This document shows, piece by piece, positions 12,792 through 22,122 of a stretch of 64,000 nt of DNA (position 1 is its first letter; each line of letters starts with the position of its first letter). Source of the DNA: Periconia sp. R9002 (lineage: Eukaryota > Ascomycota > Dothideomycetes > Pleosporales > Periconiaceae); contig JAMAHW010000004.1 of the NCBI GenBank assembly GCA_023627715.1, positions 620,001-684,000 of the forward strand, in the 5' to 3' direction. The position numbers were made by a program, and so were the translations under genes. The notes below the pieces were generated by a model that did not search any database, was not told where the DNA came from, and saw only the letters and a list, made by a program, of their open reading frames with translations.

Positions 12792-14107
12792 CTACAAAGA
12801 CGACGCCGCCGCAGCAGACCCCAAAAATGACTTCGGAATCCCTATCGCAGACAAAACACCATCCAACTTCTCCCCGTTCGTCCTTAGTACATCCCATTCC
12901 TTCTGATACTTAACCATGAGCGTACCTCCCAACGCGGTCCCATTGAGCTGTACGTAGCCAACCTCGGTGCCGTCTTGATCATTGTGTAGCGTGGACCCTT
13001 CGCTGCGGCGGGGCAGGATGGCCATGCCTGCTGTCGTCATGGCGAGGTTGTAGCTGAACGGGATCTCTCCTTCTTCTGGTTGTGCTGGAGAGGGGGGTGA
13101 GATAGGGGAGAACTTCTCCATCGCGGCGGAAGCGAGGTGGAGGAGTTGGTTGTACATGTTCAGGAGCTGCGGGCCAGAGGGCTCGGAGGTGAATCTTTGC
13201 GCGAAGTGGAGGAATGGCAGAGCTGGGTGGTGGATCACGCCTTCTATGGTGGTGTTCGTAGTGATGGTTTGGGTGTTAGGTGGTGTTAGGAGTGACGATG
13301 AGGTTGGTACTCCATCTGAGAGGATGGTGTCGACGAGTAAGTCCCACGTAGCCCCTTCTTTTCGACGAGAAGTTTCGTCGTCGCGCATGTCCTCGACGGG
13401 TAGGAATTGTAAGTGGCGATGAGGCTGGCTGGCTCCACTGTTTGCGCCCGAGTTGAAGAATGCGAATAAGCGTCTCTCCGGGTTCGTTTTCTGTGTGGTG
13501 CTGCTATCTGTCTTTGGAATCTCGTCTTCTTCATCTTGCTCCCAGGCCTTCAAGCACGCGTAAGTAGCTTCTAAATCGTCTTTCTCGAGTCGGTGCGTCT
13601 GCGGCTTGTTCTCTTTCGTCGCGAGGATGAAGTGGTTCTGGATGACTGGGAATTTGTTCAGGACGAGGAGATGGCTGGGCTTTGCTGCTGCGTTGGCGGG
13701 AATGTCGGTGATGAAGAGGGAGGGTGAGGGGTTGTCGAATGGGTCGAATTTCTTCTTCTGGGGCACTTCATCGTCTTTCTTTTTCTCCTTGAGCGGCTCG
13801 GGCTTTTTGGCTAGGGAGGGACAGTAGCGGAGTTGGAACTGCGGTTGGATTGTTAGAACGAGTATGATCACATTGATGCTTTTTTGCATTCAATTTTTTG
13901 CGGATATTATCATTTCTAGTTCCTTTCTAAATCGCGAGGATGATTTTTAAATCTACATTGATCACTTACCGGAATCCCCGTCGAAGTGCGTATCACGTCC
14001 ACCTGGGTCGCGGAGAAAACGAGCGCTTCCGAGGCCTTTGCCTCCTTGTATTTGGCCCTCACGAGCTTCGGAAGTGATTCGCTAAGGTTAAGTAGCATCT
14101 TTCGCAT
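12792..14107 (-). CDS. Ap4A phosphorylase (diadenosine tetraphosphate phosphorylase, HIT-like)
   Basis: ATP adenylyltransferase/Ap4A phosphorylase, which splits diadenosine tetraphosphate with phosphate into ATP and ADP. Exon 1 (14107-13970, 46 codons) ends in VIRTSTGIP. A GT-AG intron (13969-13839) is followed by exon 2 (13838-12792), giving 394 residues. After the splice the protein continues FQLRYCPSLAKKP, then FDPFDNPSPSLFI, HLLVLNKFPVIQNHFIL, and the histidine-triad-like active-site block SGASQPHRHLQFLP with HxHxQ at about 186-190. The C-terminal SYNLAMTTAGMAILPRR and GYVQLNGTALGG blocks are typical of yeast APA1/APA2 relatives. The length is slightly above the yeast enzymes, owing to acidic Ser/Thr-rich inserts (EQDEEDEIPKTDSSTTQ). 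No targeting signal seen; a cytosolic or nuclear location is expected. Confidence 0.92.
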
Positions 14108-14767
14108 TTGCAGATTTTCTTTGCTCTCGGAATCGTGATTTTATTTAATGCCAAGTTGATGAATTAGATGATCTCAAGCTCGCTGGGCGGATGAAATTAA
14201 AGCTACGTGAGCGCACGGACCACACGCAGTGTATGGAGATCAATTGATGAGAATTTCTGGAGTTTCAAGGTCATCTCATCTGAATATAGATTTCTCTTCG
14301 TCGTTGAATGAGTTGCAAACTTTCCTGATTGTGTTACGTGTTTCGGTACTCAGTCGTTCAGTATTCGCACTCATTTCTTGCACCCTGATATATTTCTATC
14401 ATCAATGATCTTACATGTTGTTTTTGGACTATTAAAAGGGATTTCCTCTGGACAAGAACAATTGAAAGAATACAAAAAGGGGTGACAAAAAAGAAGGGCG
14501 GCCTTGATAACCAAAAAAAATCCTAAATATGTATAGATGTGAGTGGGCAATGGCGTCACCTCATTCAAACCACCTTGCTACCCACGACATATAATTGAAC
14601 GAAACGCGTCATGGATAGAAATAGTATTCTTCTATACTTATAAGAAGATTTTTGTACTATATATACATATATGCAACACCCAATGCCGCATCCGCTCAAC
14701 GCCAAATGAAGACGAAGGACCCGTAAGAGCCCAGGCCAAATTGTACAACCGGACTGAAACGCAAAGT
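14108..14767. other. intergenic region, no gene seen
   Basis: 660 bp between the Ap4A phosphorylase start and the acyl-CoA dehydrogenase stop, both genes leftward. It should include the phosphorylase promoter and the dehydrogenase 3' UTR. The part around 14370-14680 is A/T-rich with short T and A runs. Nothing else is supported. Confidence 0.5.
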
Positions 14768-16571
14768 CTATAGCTTCATACCGAGCACCTTATGCACCCT
14801 CAATGCCTGTCTGATGCTGAGATCCAGCATAATCTCTTCGCTACCACCAGGGATGGCATAAGCCCTGACATCACGGTACAAGCGCTCGACCTTAGCGCCC
14901 TGGCCCCCGCGGCTGTAACTGAGACCGCCAAAAATTTGGCTGGCCTCTCTGGCGCAGAACTCGAATGTGACAGTGCTCTGAGCCTTCAAGCTGGCAATGG
15001 CGCCACCGAGTTTCAGCATAGCCTCCATCTCGCCCATCCTCTGACATTGGAAGATGAGGTTCTCCAGCCAGTTGTAAGACGCCTCGATCTGGCGGGCCAT
15101 GTGAGCGAGCTTGAGGCGAATGACCGGGTGATCGATGAGTCGCTTGCCGAAAGTCTTGCGCTTGTGTGCGTACTTCATCGACTCCTCGTAGCAGACACGC
15201 GAGAAACGCAGACATTGGATGATGATACCAATGCGCTCGTGATTGAAGTTGGTCATAACCACCTTGAAACCTTGGTTCTCCTTGCCGATGAGGTTCTCAA
15301 CTGGCACCTTGACGTCTTCGAAGGTGATGTAAGTGGTGCCACTTGACCAGACACCTTGGCAGTCCATCTTGCGAGTGGAAACACCCCCGGCTTCTCGCTC
15401 GATGAGAAGGACTGAGACCCCGTTCATGCCTTCACCACCCGTACGGACCGCAGTGGTGAAGTAGTCGCACCACACACCGTTGGTGATCCATTTCTTCTCG
15501 CCGTTCACGATATAGTGCTTGCCGTCTTCCGAGAGCTTGGCCTCGCAAGTCAGGTTGGCGACATCACTTCCAGCATCTATAATCGTTAGTTTTACGGCAT
15601 TATGTGCGTACAAAAGGCGACGTACCAGGCTCGGTGATAGCAAGACAGATGCGCTTCTCACCGCTAAGGATAGCGGGGCCAATACGCTGGACAAGCTCCT
15701 TCTTTCCGAACTTGAATAGCGGTGGACCACCAATCCCGTAACCACCGATCATGCTCCACACGAAACCTCCACTGCCCGCACGTGATAGCTCGTCGGTAAC
15801 GAGCATCTCATGGAATAGATCCCATTTCTCCGGGGCAACGCTCGCTACGCGCTTGTCGGTCAAGTGTGTAGGGTAGTGCATGCCCAGCAGACCAGCAAGG
15901 TAGCCCCGGTCTCCCATCTCCTTGTAAATCTCATCTGGCACCTTTCTTGCCTCATCCCACTCGGTGACGTTGGGCATGATCTTTTCTTCGACCCATTGTC
16001 TAACTTCGTCGCGAAGGGCAGCGTGGGACTCGTTGAAGTAGGGAGAGTGGTACTGGGAGAGGCACATTAGCTCGAGCTCTTAAGTAGGCTAATTCTGGGG
16101 GAAACTCACAGATTGGTACCAGGAGGGGTCAGCGTAGGGAATGAGGTCGCCATACGGATCAAGGGCTTCAGCCTCTTCAGCTGCGGCAGAAGTCGGTTGC
16201 GGGGCCACAACACCGGGCTCCGCAGAAGGCTTGACAACCTCTTTCTTTGGTGGGGATGGTGGAGGAGTAGGAGGAGCTGCCTTTGTGTCTAGCGAACCGA
16301 CTTGGAGCTGTTTCTGGTACTTTTTGAGGATGCTCTCGTTGTGGTATTTCCAGAACTGTTTGGATGCATCTTTGCCGGCTACACGCTGGAGGACTGGGAT
16401 GTGTTAGAGGGGAAACCTGGGCATAGTCTTGAGCGCAAACATACTCTTCTTTCCCCCCGGGTGCTCGTCCTGGAATTTTGTGAGGTCGTAGACATCCTCA
16501 TCAACGATGATGTATAGGTTGTCGGCTTTGTTGTGGGTAGCCACGTCGGCGGCAGAAAAACGTTGTGCCAT
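14768..16571 (-). CDS. cytochrome b5 domain-acyl-CoA dehydrogenase fusion
   Basis: Flavin acyl-CoA dehydrogenase with an N-terminal cytochrome b5 heme domain; 548 residues from four exons (16571-16445, 16393-16110, 16052-15626, 15576-14768). The b5 part is residues 1-70, with axial His37 in DEHPGGKK and His60 in FWKYHNES. A Pro/Ala linker (about 75-130) leads to the dehydrogenase: ITEPDAGSDVANL substrate/FAD loop, EKKWITNG, NHERIGI, KRKTFGKRL, QIFGGLSYSRG and AIPGGSEEIM. The MCAD-type catalytic Glu of YEGT is replaced (IPGG). A Glu in NHER sits where the LCAD/IVD catalytic base lies, so the base is probably there (inferred). Such b5 fusions occur in fungi and may pass electrons to or from the flavin. 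No clear mitochondrial presequence, so a peroxisomal or cytosolic site is possible. Divergent from the cupin gene. Confidence 0.92.
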
Positions 16572-17216
16572 GGCTCAGAAAACTGGGGAAGGACGAGGAA
16601 TGAAAGGAGAGCGTGTCACTCGGCGATTGTCGAACAAGGACCCTCGGGTGAAGTTATTAAATGGCCGCCGTGTCCGGGGTTCTTTCACATGCCAGCGCCA
16701 TGACGGATAGTCGACCAAGGGGGTTAAGGACGTCGGTAAAACGTGACATGCGACGGTAGTCTGGGGCCGCAGCAACCGACCATGTGGGGAATGGTCCGTC
16801 GCTGGAAACTTCATCTCGTGATGCTCTTTAGGCGTGGCATGATTGGTGCGGGCGGCTTAGTTGCTGCTTCGGAGGAAGAAGAGGTGCTAGTGTCGCCGAC
16901 GTCATATAAAAAGATGCCGAGGCCATTTCCCAAAGCGCTCGTGGCCTGTCTTCACAAGCCATCAATACATGGCCAGGCGGAGTTGAGCCTGTGATGTGAC
17001 CGACTGAAATAATCATCATGCCACTAGACACATTGGACATGTCTTACACATCAAAATCTCTCTGGGGTCGGAAATGTGGAGGTCCGCGGCGTTTCCCAGA
17101 TTGAAGATAGTCACGTGATGAACATGCACATCGTCATCATCAAGACCATCATCACTTACCATCCAGCGTCCTACATTGCGATTCCGTAAACCAATTGAGA
17201 GACCGTATTCGACAAC
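16572..17216. other. divergent promoter region between ACAD fusion and cupin genes
   Basis: 645 bp between two outward-facing start codons. No coding frame here shows a recognisable domain. Both promoters are expected to lie here. Confidence 0.5.
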
Positions 17217-17730
17217 ATGCCGAGCGATGTACAGCTGAAAAAGGCCTCCGAGATCAATTCTCCCAGCGGCGCCCAGACCGAGGGCATGATTAGGATGAAT
17301 GCCATCACCAACATGTCTGATCAGATATGTGGTACTGGTGAGTGGTATCATGAGATAACTCACAATTCACCGCCGTCAAAATATTGACCCGTTCTTGCAG
17401 TCATGATTGCAAAACCTCACAGCGCATCTGCCGTGCATCACCACGGCGAAGAAGGTACACCGACTTGTAGACACATCAAACAAATGTCAATTGCTCAATC
17501 TAATGAAAATCTCAGACACGATCGTCTATGCTGCAAGCGGCCATGGTGCCATCGTCTGGGGACCTGATGGGTCTAGAAGGGAAGAGCTCGCGCCCGGCGA
17601 TTTTGCCCTTATTCCTGCGTATGCGGAGCATCAAGAAGTAAATGACAGCGATGCCGAAGTCAAGTGGATCATCACCCGCGGTGGAAGAAACCCTATCGTA
17701 CACAACCTGGATGGCTGGGGAAAGAGTTAG
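17217..17730 (+). CDS. small single-domain cupin protein
   Basis: Cupin-fold metal-binding protein of 129 residues from three exons (17217-17337, 17401-17454, 17516-17730; introns 63 and 61 nt; phase 1 at both junctions). It starts MPSDVQLKKASEINSPSG. The first cupin motif is in AVHHHGEEDTIVYAASGHG (metal-binding His cluster). The second is GDFALIPAYAEHQEVN, matching G-x5-P-x-G/Y-x2-H-x3-N. It ends WIITRGGRNPIVHNLDGWGK. Fungal homologues of this length are common and uncharacterised; dioxygenase, isomerase or sensor roles are all possible. It is divergent from the acyl-CoA dehydrogenase fusion. The middle exon encodes only 18 residues and is easy to miss in automated annotation. Confidence 0.88.
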
Positions 17731-19207
17731 TGAAGGTTGACCGTTGCTACAGAGCCGCTTACTACAGTGTAGACTGAAGAGACAATTCAGCGCATTCACA
17801 CAACAGAATTGTCTTGTACATACATGTGATCATGCCTATTCAAACATTGTAGAACACGGAATTGCGACCATTTGGAGCAGGGACTCGCCATCTGAGTACA
17901 GTGATGGCCTTACCCAAGGCGCATGTTCTGGGTGGTTATTCCAAGGAAGGTTGTTGTTCCAAATCACAGTACAGAATATGGACACAGACTTGTTTTCAAC
18001 GAGCTGAGTATACGTGCGAAACAGTCTATTTACGATTTATGCCAGAGCACGGCGCGGTAAGTGTTGTCCAAGCCTTAAGAGCCCCACTATCAACTGTCGT
18101 GAAGCACATCCTCAGATTCGCTGCGAGCTGGTAACATCGCTCAGATTGTCTTACCTAAGTCTCAAAACAATATTGTCTCAACCTCATAGGCAAATATGCC
18201 AAGGTATCATCAATACACAGCACTGGGAGGAGGCGGAGCGCGTTCCACTCAGCGACGGGGAGCCTTAAAAATCAACTGACTAACCACGAAAACAACACGG
18301 GTGCACGTTGCACTGATCCTGTGGGGATTTAGCTAAACAATCCTCACATTACACATTCGAGGCAAGCACGGCGTAATATTGGGTACACCGTTGAGCCTGA
18401 GCGCGCGGTGGCTGTGATGATAATTTGTCCTTCGTGACGGTCTGCGTCTTCACGGCGTAGTCAAATTGGCAGAGGCTTACATTCAGCACAACACTGACCA
18501 GCGCGTATTTGAGGCACAGGAGTCTAAAATTGAAACTCTATCCATCAATTGATCGGCGCTTCTGTTGGTAAGGCTCTTTTCTGAAAGAAATTCAGATTAA
18601 CAGTGGCTTCTGAATGTGTTGGTTTCCGTATGCATCAATGATATTCCTAGTGTTGACCCAACTGAGAGTATCAGCATTTAAACAATTAGGGAAGAAATTA
18701 CATATAAGCTGGATACAGTAAGACACTCGTACGCAACATATAAACATTTGGTATCTATAGCGCTAGTAAGAGGAACATCCCTAGTACCACGTGTTTTACT
18801 GGTGGTACTGGTGGCGGAGCTTTAGAAATTCGGCCCCCAGCGTTGAAGGAGCGATTTCGCCTGCGTCCTGGCTGAGTGCACACTTACCAAACATGGCTTG
18901 TAGTATGGAAAAAAAGTACTGTGCCATGCTTCCTTCCTTCCTGCGCAGCTGGTGTTTCTGTTTTGTAACGAGCAAAAGAACCTTGGAACACAACGCCGCA
19001 TTAGTATTATCGTGAGCTGAATACAGCGGATGCTTTGGGTATATATTCTACCCTCTCCCTCAGTCTATCTAGTCCTCATCACACAACAACAACATCGTCT
19101 CTTTCCTCATCATCTCATCTATCAAAAAGCATTTTCCTACTTCTAATCCAATTCCTCTTTTCTATTTCCTTGGAAAAAATCAACACATAATCACTTAATC
19201 ATCCAAC
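17731..19207. other. 1.5-kb intergenic region
   Basis: No gene is supported. Short frames at 17744-18268 lack domain features. A small inverted repeat (AGTACCAC ... GTGGTACT) lies at about 18782-18808. The right end holds the promoter of the secreted-protein gene. Confidence 0.5.
19038..19049 (+). promoter_or_regulatory. TATA-like element upstream of the secreted-protein gene
   Basis: GGGTATATATTC lies about 160 bp before the ATG at 19208. It is followed by a pyrimidine-rich stretch and a CACACAACAACAACATC-type A/C-rich leader, the usual arrangement of a strong fungal promoter and 5' UTR. Confidence 0.5.
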
Positions 19208-20032
19208 ATGTCCACCAAATTCTTCGCCATTGCCGGCCTCCTTGCCCTCACTTCAGCCCTCCCAGCGACTCAGCGGAGCACCGTTCTTGACCGCAGATCC
19301 GAGGAATGCTGGGAAACCCAGCCAGGGACGATATACTACAAGTGTGGCGAATACGATGGATGCTTTGACAGTGACCCATGCATCTCCGGCCCAAATCCCA
19401 CAATGACTCTATCCGCAGTCCCCTCTGACTGGCTCTCCGCAATCGCCTCTGCGACTCCCACCCCCACCCCCTCCGAGACTCCATCCGCAACCGCCTCTGA
19501 GACTCCAGCCGCAACACCAGAGGCCCTCACATGCCACAACATCACCGAGTCTCGCGCCTACAACATCTATCCCCTATCAGACACCCCACTAGACCCTGTA
19601 CCCCACATGGACCTCCACAAGCCAGCGGACAGCGAGATCACCACCATGACCTACATCCTCTTCGAAAACATCCCCGAAGGCGCACAGAACTGCCGTCTCA
19701 ACTGGCGCACCTCCGTAGTCGCCAACAATAGCGTCTTCTCTGTGACTGGTCAAGGCGAAGCCTTCACGCGCCAACTCATTGGGTTCCCCACCAAGCCACT
19801 GCTCGAAAACTACGAGAGCTTCCAGAATTACGAAGACACTGAGGCTGAGTGGGTCTCCAGCATGGACTTTACCGGATGGACTTCTACTCCCGGAGCGCAC
19901 GGTGGTCCGTCTGTGAACTGCGCTGCGGCGGTTGCTATTGAGATCAAGGGAAGTGATGAGGGTGATAAGGAGAACCGCGTTTTCTTGGCGAATGACGGGG
20001 ATAATGGGCTTTACCTGAGCTATGACATCTAA
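19208..20032 (+). CDS. secreted protein, possible But2-like C-terminal domain
   Basis: Intronless gene of 274 codons for a probable extracellular protein. A signal peptide (MSTKFFAIAGLLALTSALPA) is followed by a dibasic site near 29-30 (DRRSEE) and a small Cys-rich patch (CWETQPGTIYYKCGEYDGCF). A Thr/Pro/Ser linker (TPTPTPSETPSATASETP, about 83-102) probably carries O-glycans. The C-terminal half (YILFENIPEGAQNCRLNWRT, then a final GLYLSYDI) resembles the secreted But2-type C-terminal domain of fungal proteins. That assignment is tentative and rests on pattern memory. Possible N-glycosylation sites are seen at NIT and NNS. The preceding TATA-like element and A/C-rich leader suggest strong expression. 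It could equally be an unclassified effector-like or wall protein. Confidence 0.75.
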   Translation: MSTKFFAIAGLLALTSALPATQRSTVLDRRSEECWETQPGTIYYKCGEYDGCFDSDPCISGPNPTMTLSAVPSDWLSAIASATPTPTPSETPSATASETPAATPEALTCHNITESRAYNIYPLSDTPLDPVPHMDLHKPADSEITTMTYILFENIPEGAQNCRLNWRTSVVANNSVFSVTGQGEAFTRQLIGFPTKPLLENYESFQNYEDTEAEWVSSMDFTGWTSTPGAHGGPSVNCAAAVAIEIKGSDEGDKENRVFLANDGDNGLYLSYDI

Positions 20033-20631
20033 TCGGGGAGAGTCGGCTCTGGCCTTTTTTCTCCTTGCCTTTTTCTTTCTTTCCGTCGTTTCTTAAGGAC
20101 TTGACGGATATATTATGGTTGGATGCATTGCGAAGGTGTTTTTGCTCTGGGTTTTTTATACAATGGCATCATTTTTAGAATATAATACTTCATATAGATT
20201 AACGGTAGATAGTAATACTCACTCATACGCTCCTTAAGCAAAACGTTCCCATTGAGTCGATAAGTCAGTCTAGTCTGTATTCATGAATTGACTCTGAGAC
20301 TATGAAGGCTTAGCATTGGTGTTGTAGGCGGTGGATAAAGTCTTAAGGTAGTTTGTCGTGTCGTTGAAGTAGACAATCACCGTCAGCGACAAGAGCCAAA
20401 GTTGTAGATTTATAATCGAAATGCAGTCAGCTCAAATTCATATACGGCGGATCGGGGTAACTATCTACCGGCGCCAGAAGCTCACGAAGCTCAAGTGCTA
20501 CCGGTAGCCACTCAAGCTGCCCAACACATTCGAGCAGCTCAGTGACGCCAACCTGAAATTTCTCAAGCAACAACTTCGAACCAGATCAAACCCCTCACTA
20601 GACCTCTTATTCACTCACCATCCCAGCATCC
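20033..20631. other. intergenic region, no gene seen
   Basis: 600 bp, A/T-rich just after the stop codon (3' UTR), then unremarkable sequence up to the orphan gene. No repeat or RNA structure recognised. Confidence 0.45.
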
Positions 20632-21142
20632 ATGGAAAGTGACGGAGAAGAATCTCGTATCATCATCCGAGCTCGCGTAACAGATATACCAGGGGAGGTG
20701 TGTCGCCGCCCGATTACCCTTGGAGAGATATTCTGCACAAAGATTATCGGAAGATCCTTCAATACAAAAATATCAACATCAAAGTTTGATGCTGTTCATG
20801 TTACGCATGGGTTCGATTTCGAAAAACCGGTCAAGCGGTGGTTTATTTACGATCTCAACGTTGCATGCAGACTCGAAGAGAAAGAGCTACTAGCGAGAGT
20901 TCCACATCATGTCTACCAAGCTAGCTTGGTAGATAATCAATGGTAGGGTAGACCATTGGCTTGATTCGTATGTATGCTTACCTGTGTTTAGGGTATTTGT
21001 TGAGCGCGATGCTTGGCTTTCCAACGCGAAGAGTTATTGCGGAATGTTCTGCTGGGGAGGCCGAACAGAACAAGAGATGGCAGAACAACTAAGGAAGAAA
21101 GAAATAGGTTTCATTGCAAGCGCATCAACTACCAACTCGTGA
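20632..21142 (+). CDS. orphan two-exon gene, 153 residues, function unknown
   Basis: I do not recognise this protein. Exon 1 (20632-20942) starts MESDGEESRIIIRARVTDIP and ends NQ followed by the first two bases of a Trp codon. A 49-nt intron (20943-20991, GTAGGG...TTTAG) joins exactly in phase to exon 2 (20992-21142), which encodes VFVERDAWLSNAKSYCGMFC and then WGGRTEQEMAEQLRKKE, with a stop at 21140-21142. No signal peptide or membrane segment. The product mixes charged and hydrophobic residues like a small globular protein. Support comes from the clean phase match and composition on both sides of the intron. The alternative is an unspliced 104-codon frame. Confidence 0.5.
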
Positions 21143-22122
21143 CATGTTCCAAAATCTTGAGACTCGTGTGAGAACGAAGGGTCCCTTTATAGTTCATGTG
21201 TTCGTCAGAGCTCTCAGAATGGCCAACGCAATAATTCAGTATACATGGAGTTGGATGTGGTTCTATTTCCTCGATGACAGGGTGCGCTTGTCTGATTGGT
21301 CACTAATCATCCACAAGTATACCCTCCTGTCGATCCTGCTAAAGTTTATTTCCAGACTTCCTTTCCCATAGCTAGCGTTTGTCTTTTTTTTCCTTTTTGC
21401 CCATTTAAAGGAGGCGCGAGGGTGGCTGTCAGGTATCTCTGCGCCTCATGGATCCTTCCATCTTCATCACCGTCATCGAACTTGCCTTGAATATATCGAT
21501 ACGGAAACAATGATCAGACCGACCCGTCCTGACTTCTGTCACCACACATGTGTACCTAGGTAGGATGTCGCGAACCTCGACAGTGCTCTCCACACGGTTT
21601 AAATTTACACACCCCTATCCTCATTTTTCATGTCTTAGAGTATTCCCATCCACTGAACAAGACATCAAAATTACTCTCACTGTTTTCCTATCACCATACT
21701 GCTAACGTTAAATACTTGGTAAGTTGTATAGGGGAATCGGCAACACTGCGACTCAAGAGTAATGCTTGCTAGCTGACAACCATTTTGCTAGAGGAGGCAC
21801 ACTCATCAGACTGCATGCCGATTACCCGTCTCCACATCATTATACCTATTTCTATAGGTCTTTCATTCATTCGCCCACTGAAAGCACTCGCTGGTTGGCG
21901 CGTGTGTTGTTGTCGAGCCTCATGCCTTTTAGTCTACCCTAGCGGTCAACGTTCTACATTTCTTCAACCCCATTCGCTACATAGTCACTTAACCCGAGCA
22001 AGGATCTTCGCACATTCCGGATTTGGATTTGGGCAAGACAAACTCTCCGATACGTCATTTCAATATCGAAGAACCTCTCTTTCGCGTCTTCAACGTGATG
22101 TACTTTCGTTGATAAAGCAATC
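21143..22122. other. intergenic region upstream of the GH92 gene
   Basis: 980 bp with no supported gene. Open frames at 21785-22126 and nearby lack coding character. It should include the GH92 promoter. Confidence 0.45.

Noticed and set aside
17744..18268. Overlapping short + frames after the cupin gene
   Set aside because: No domain, no splice-joined extension and ordinary intergenic composition.
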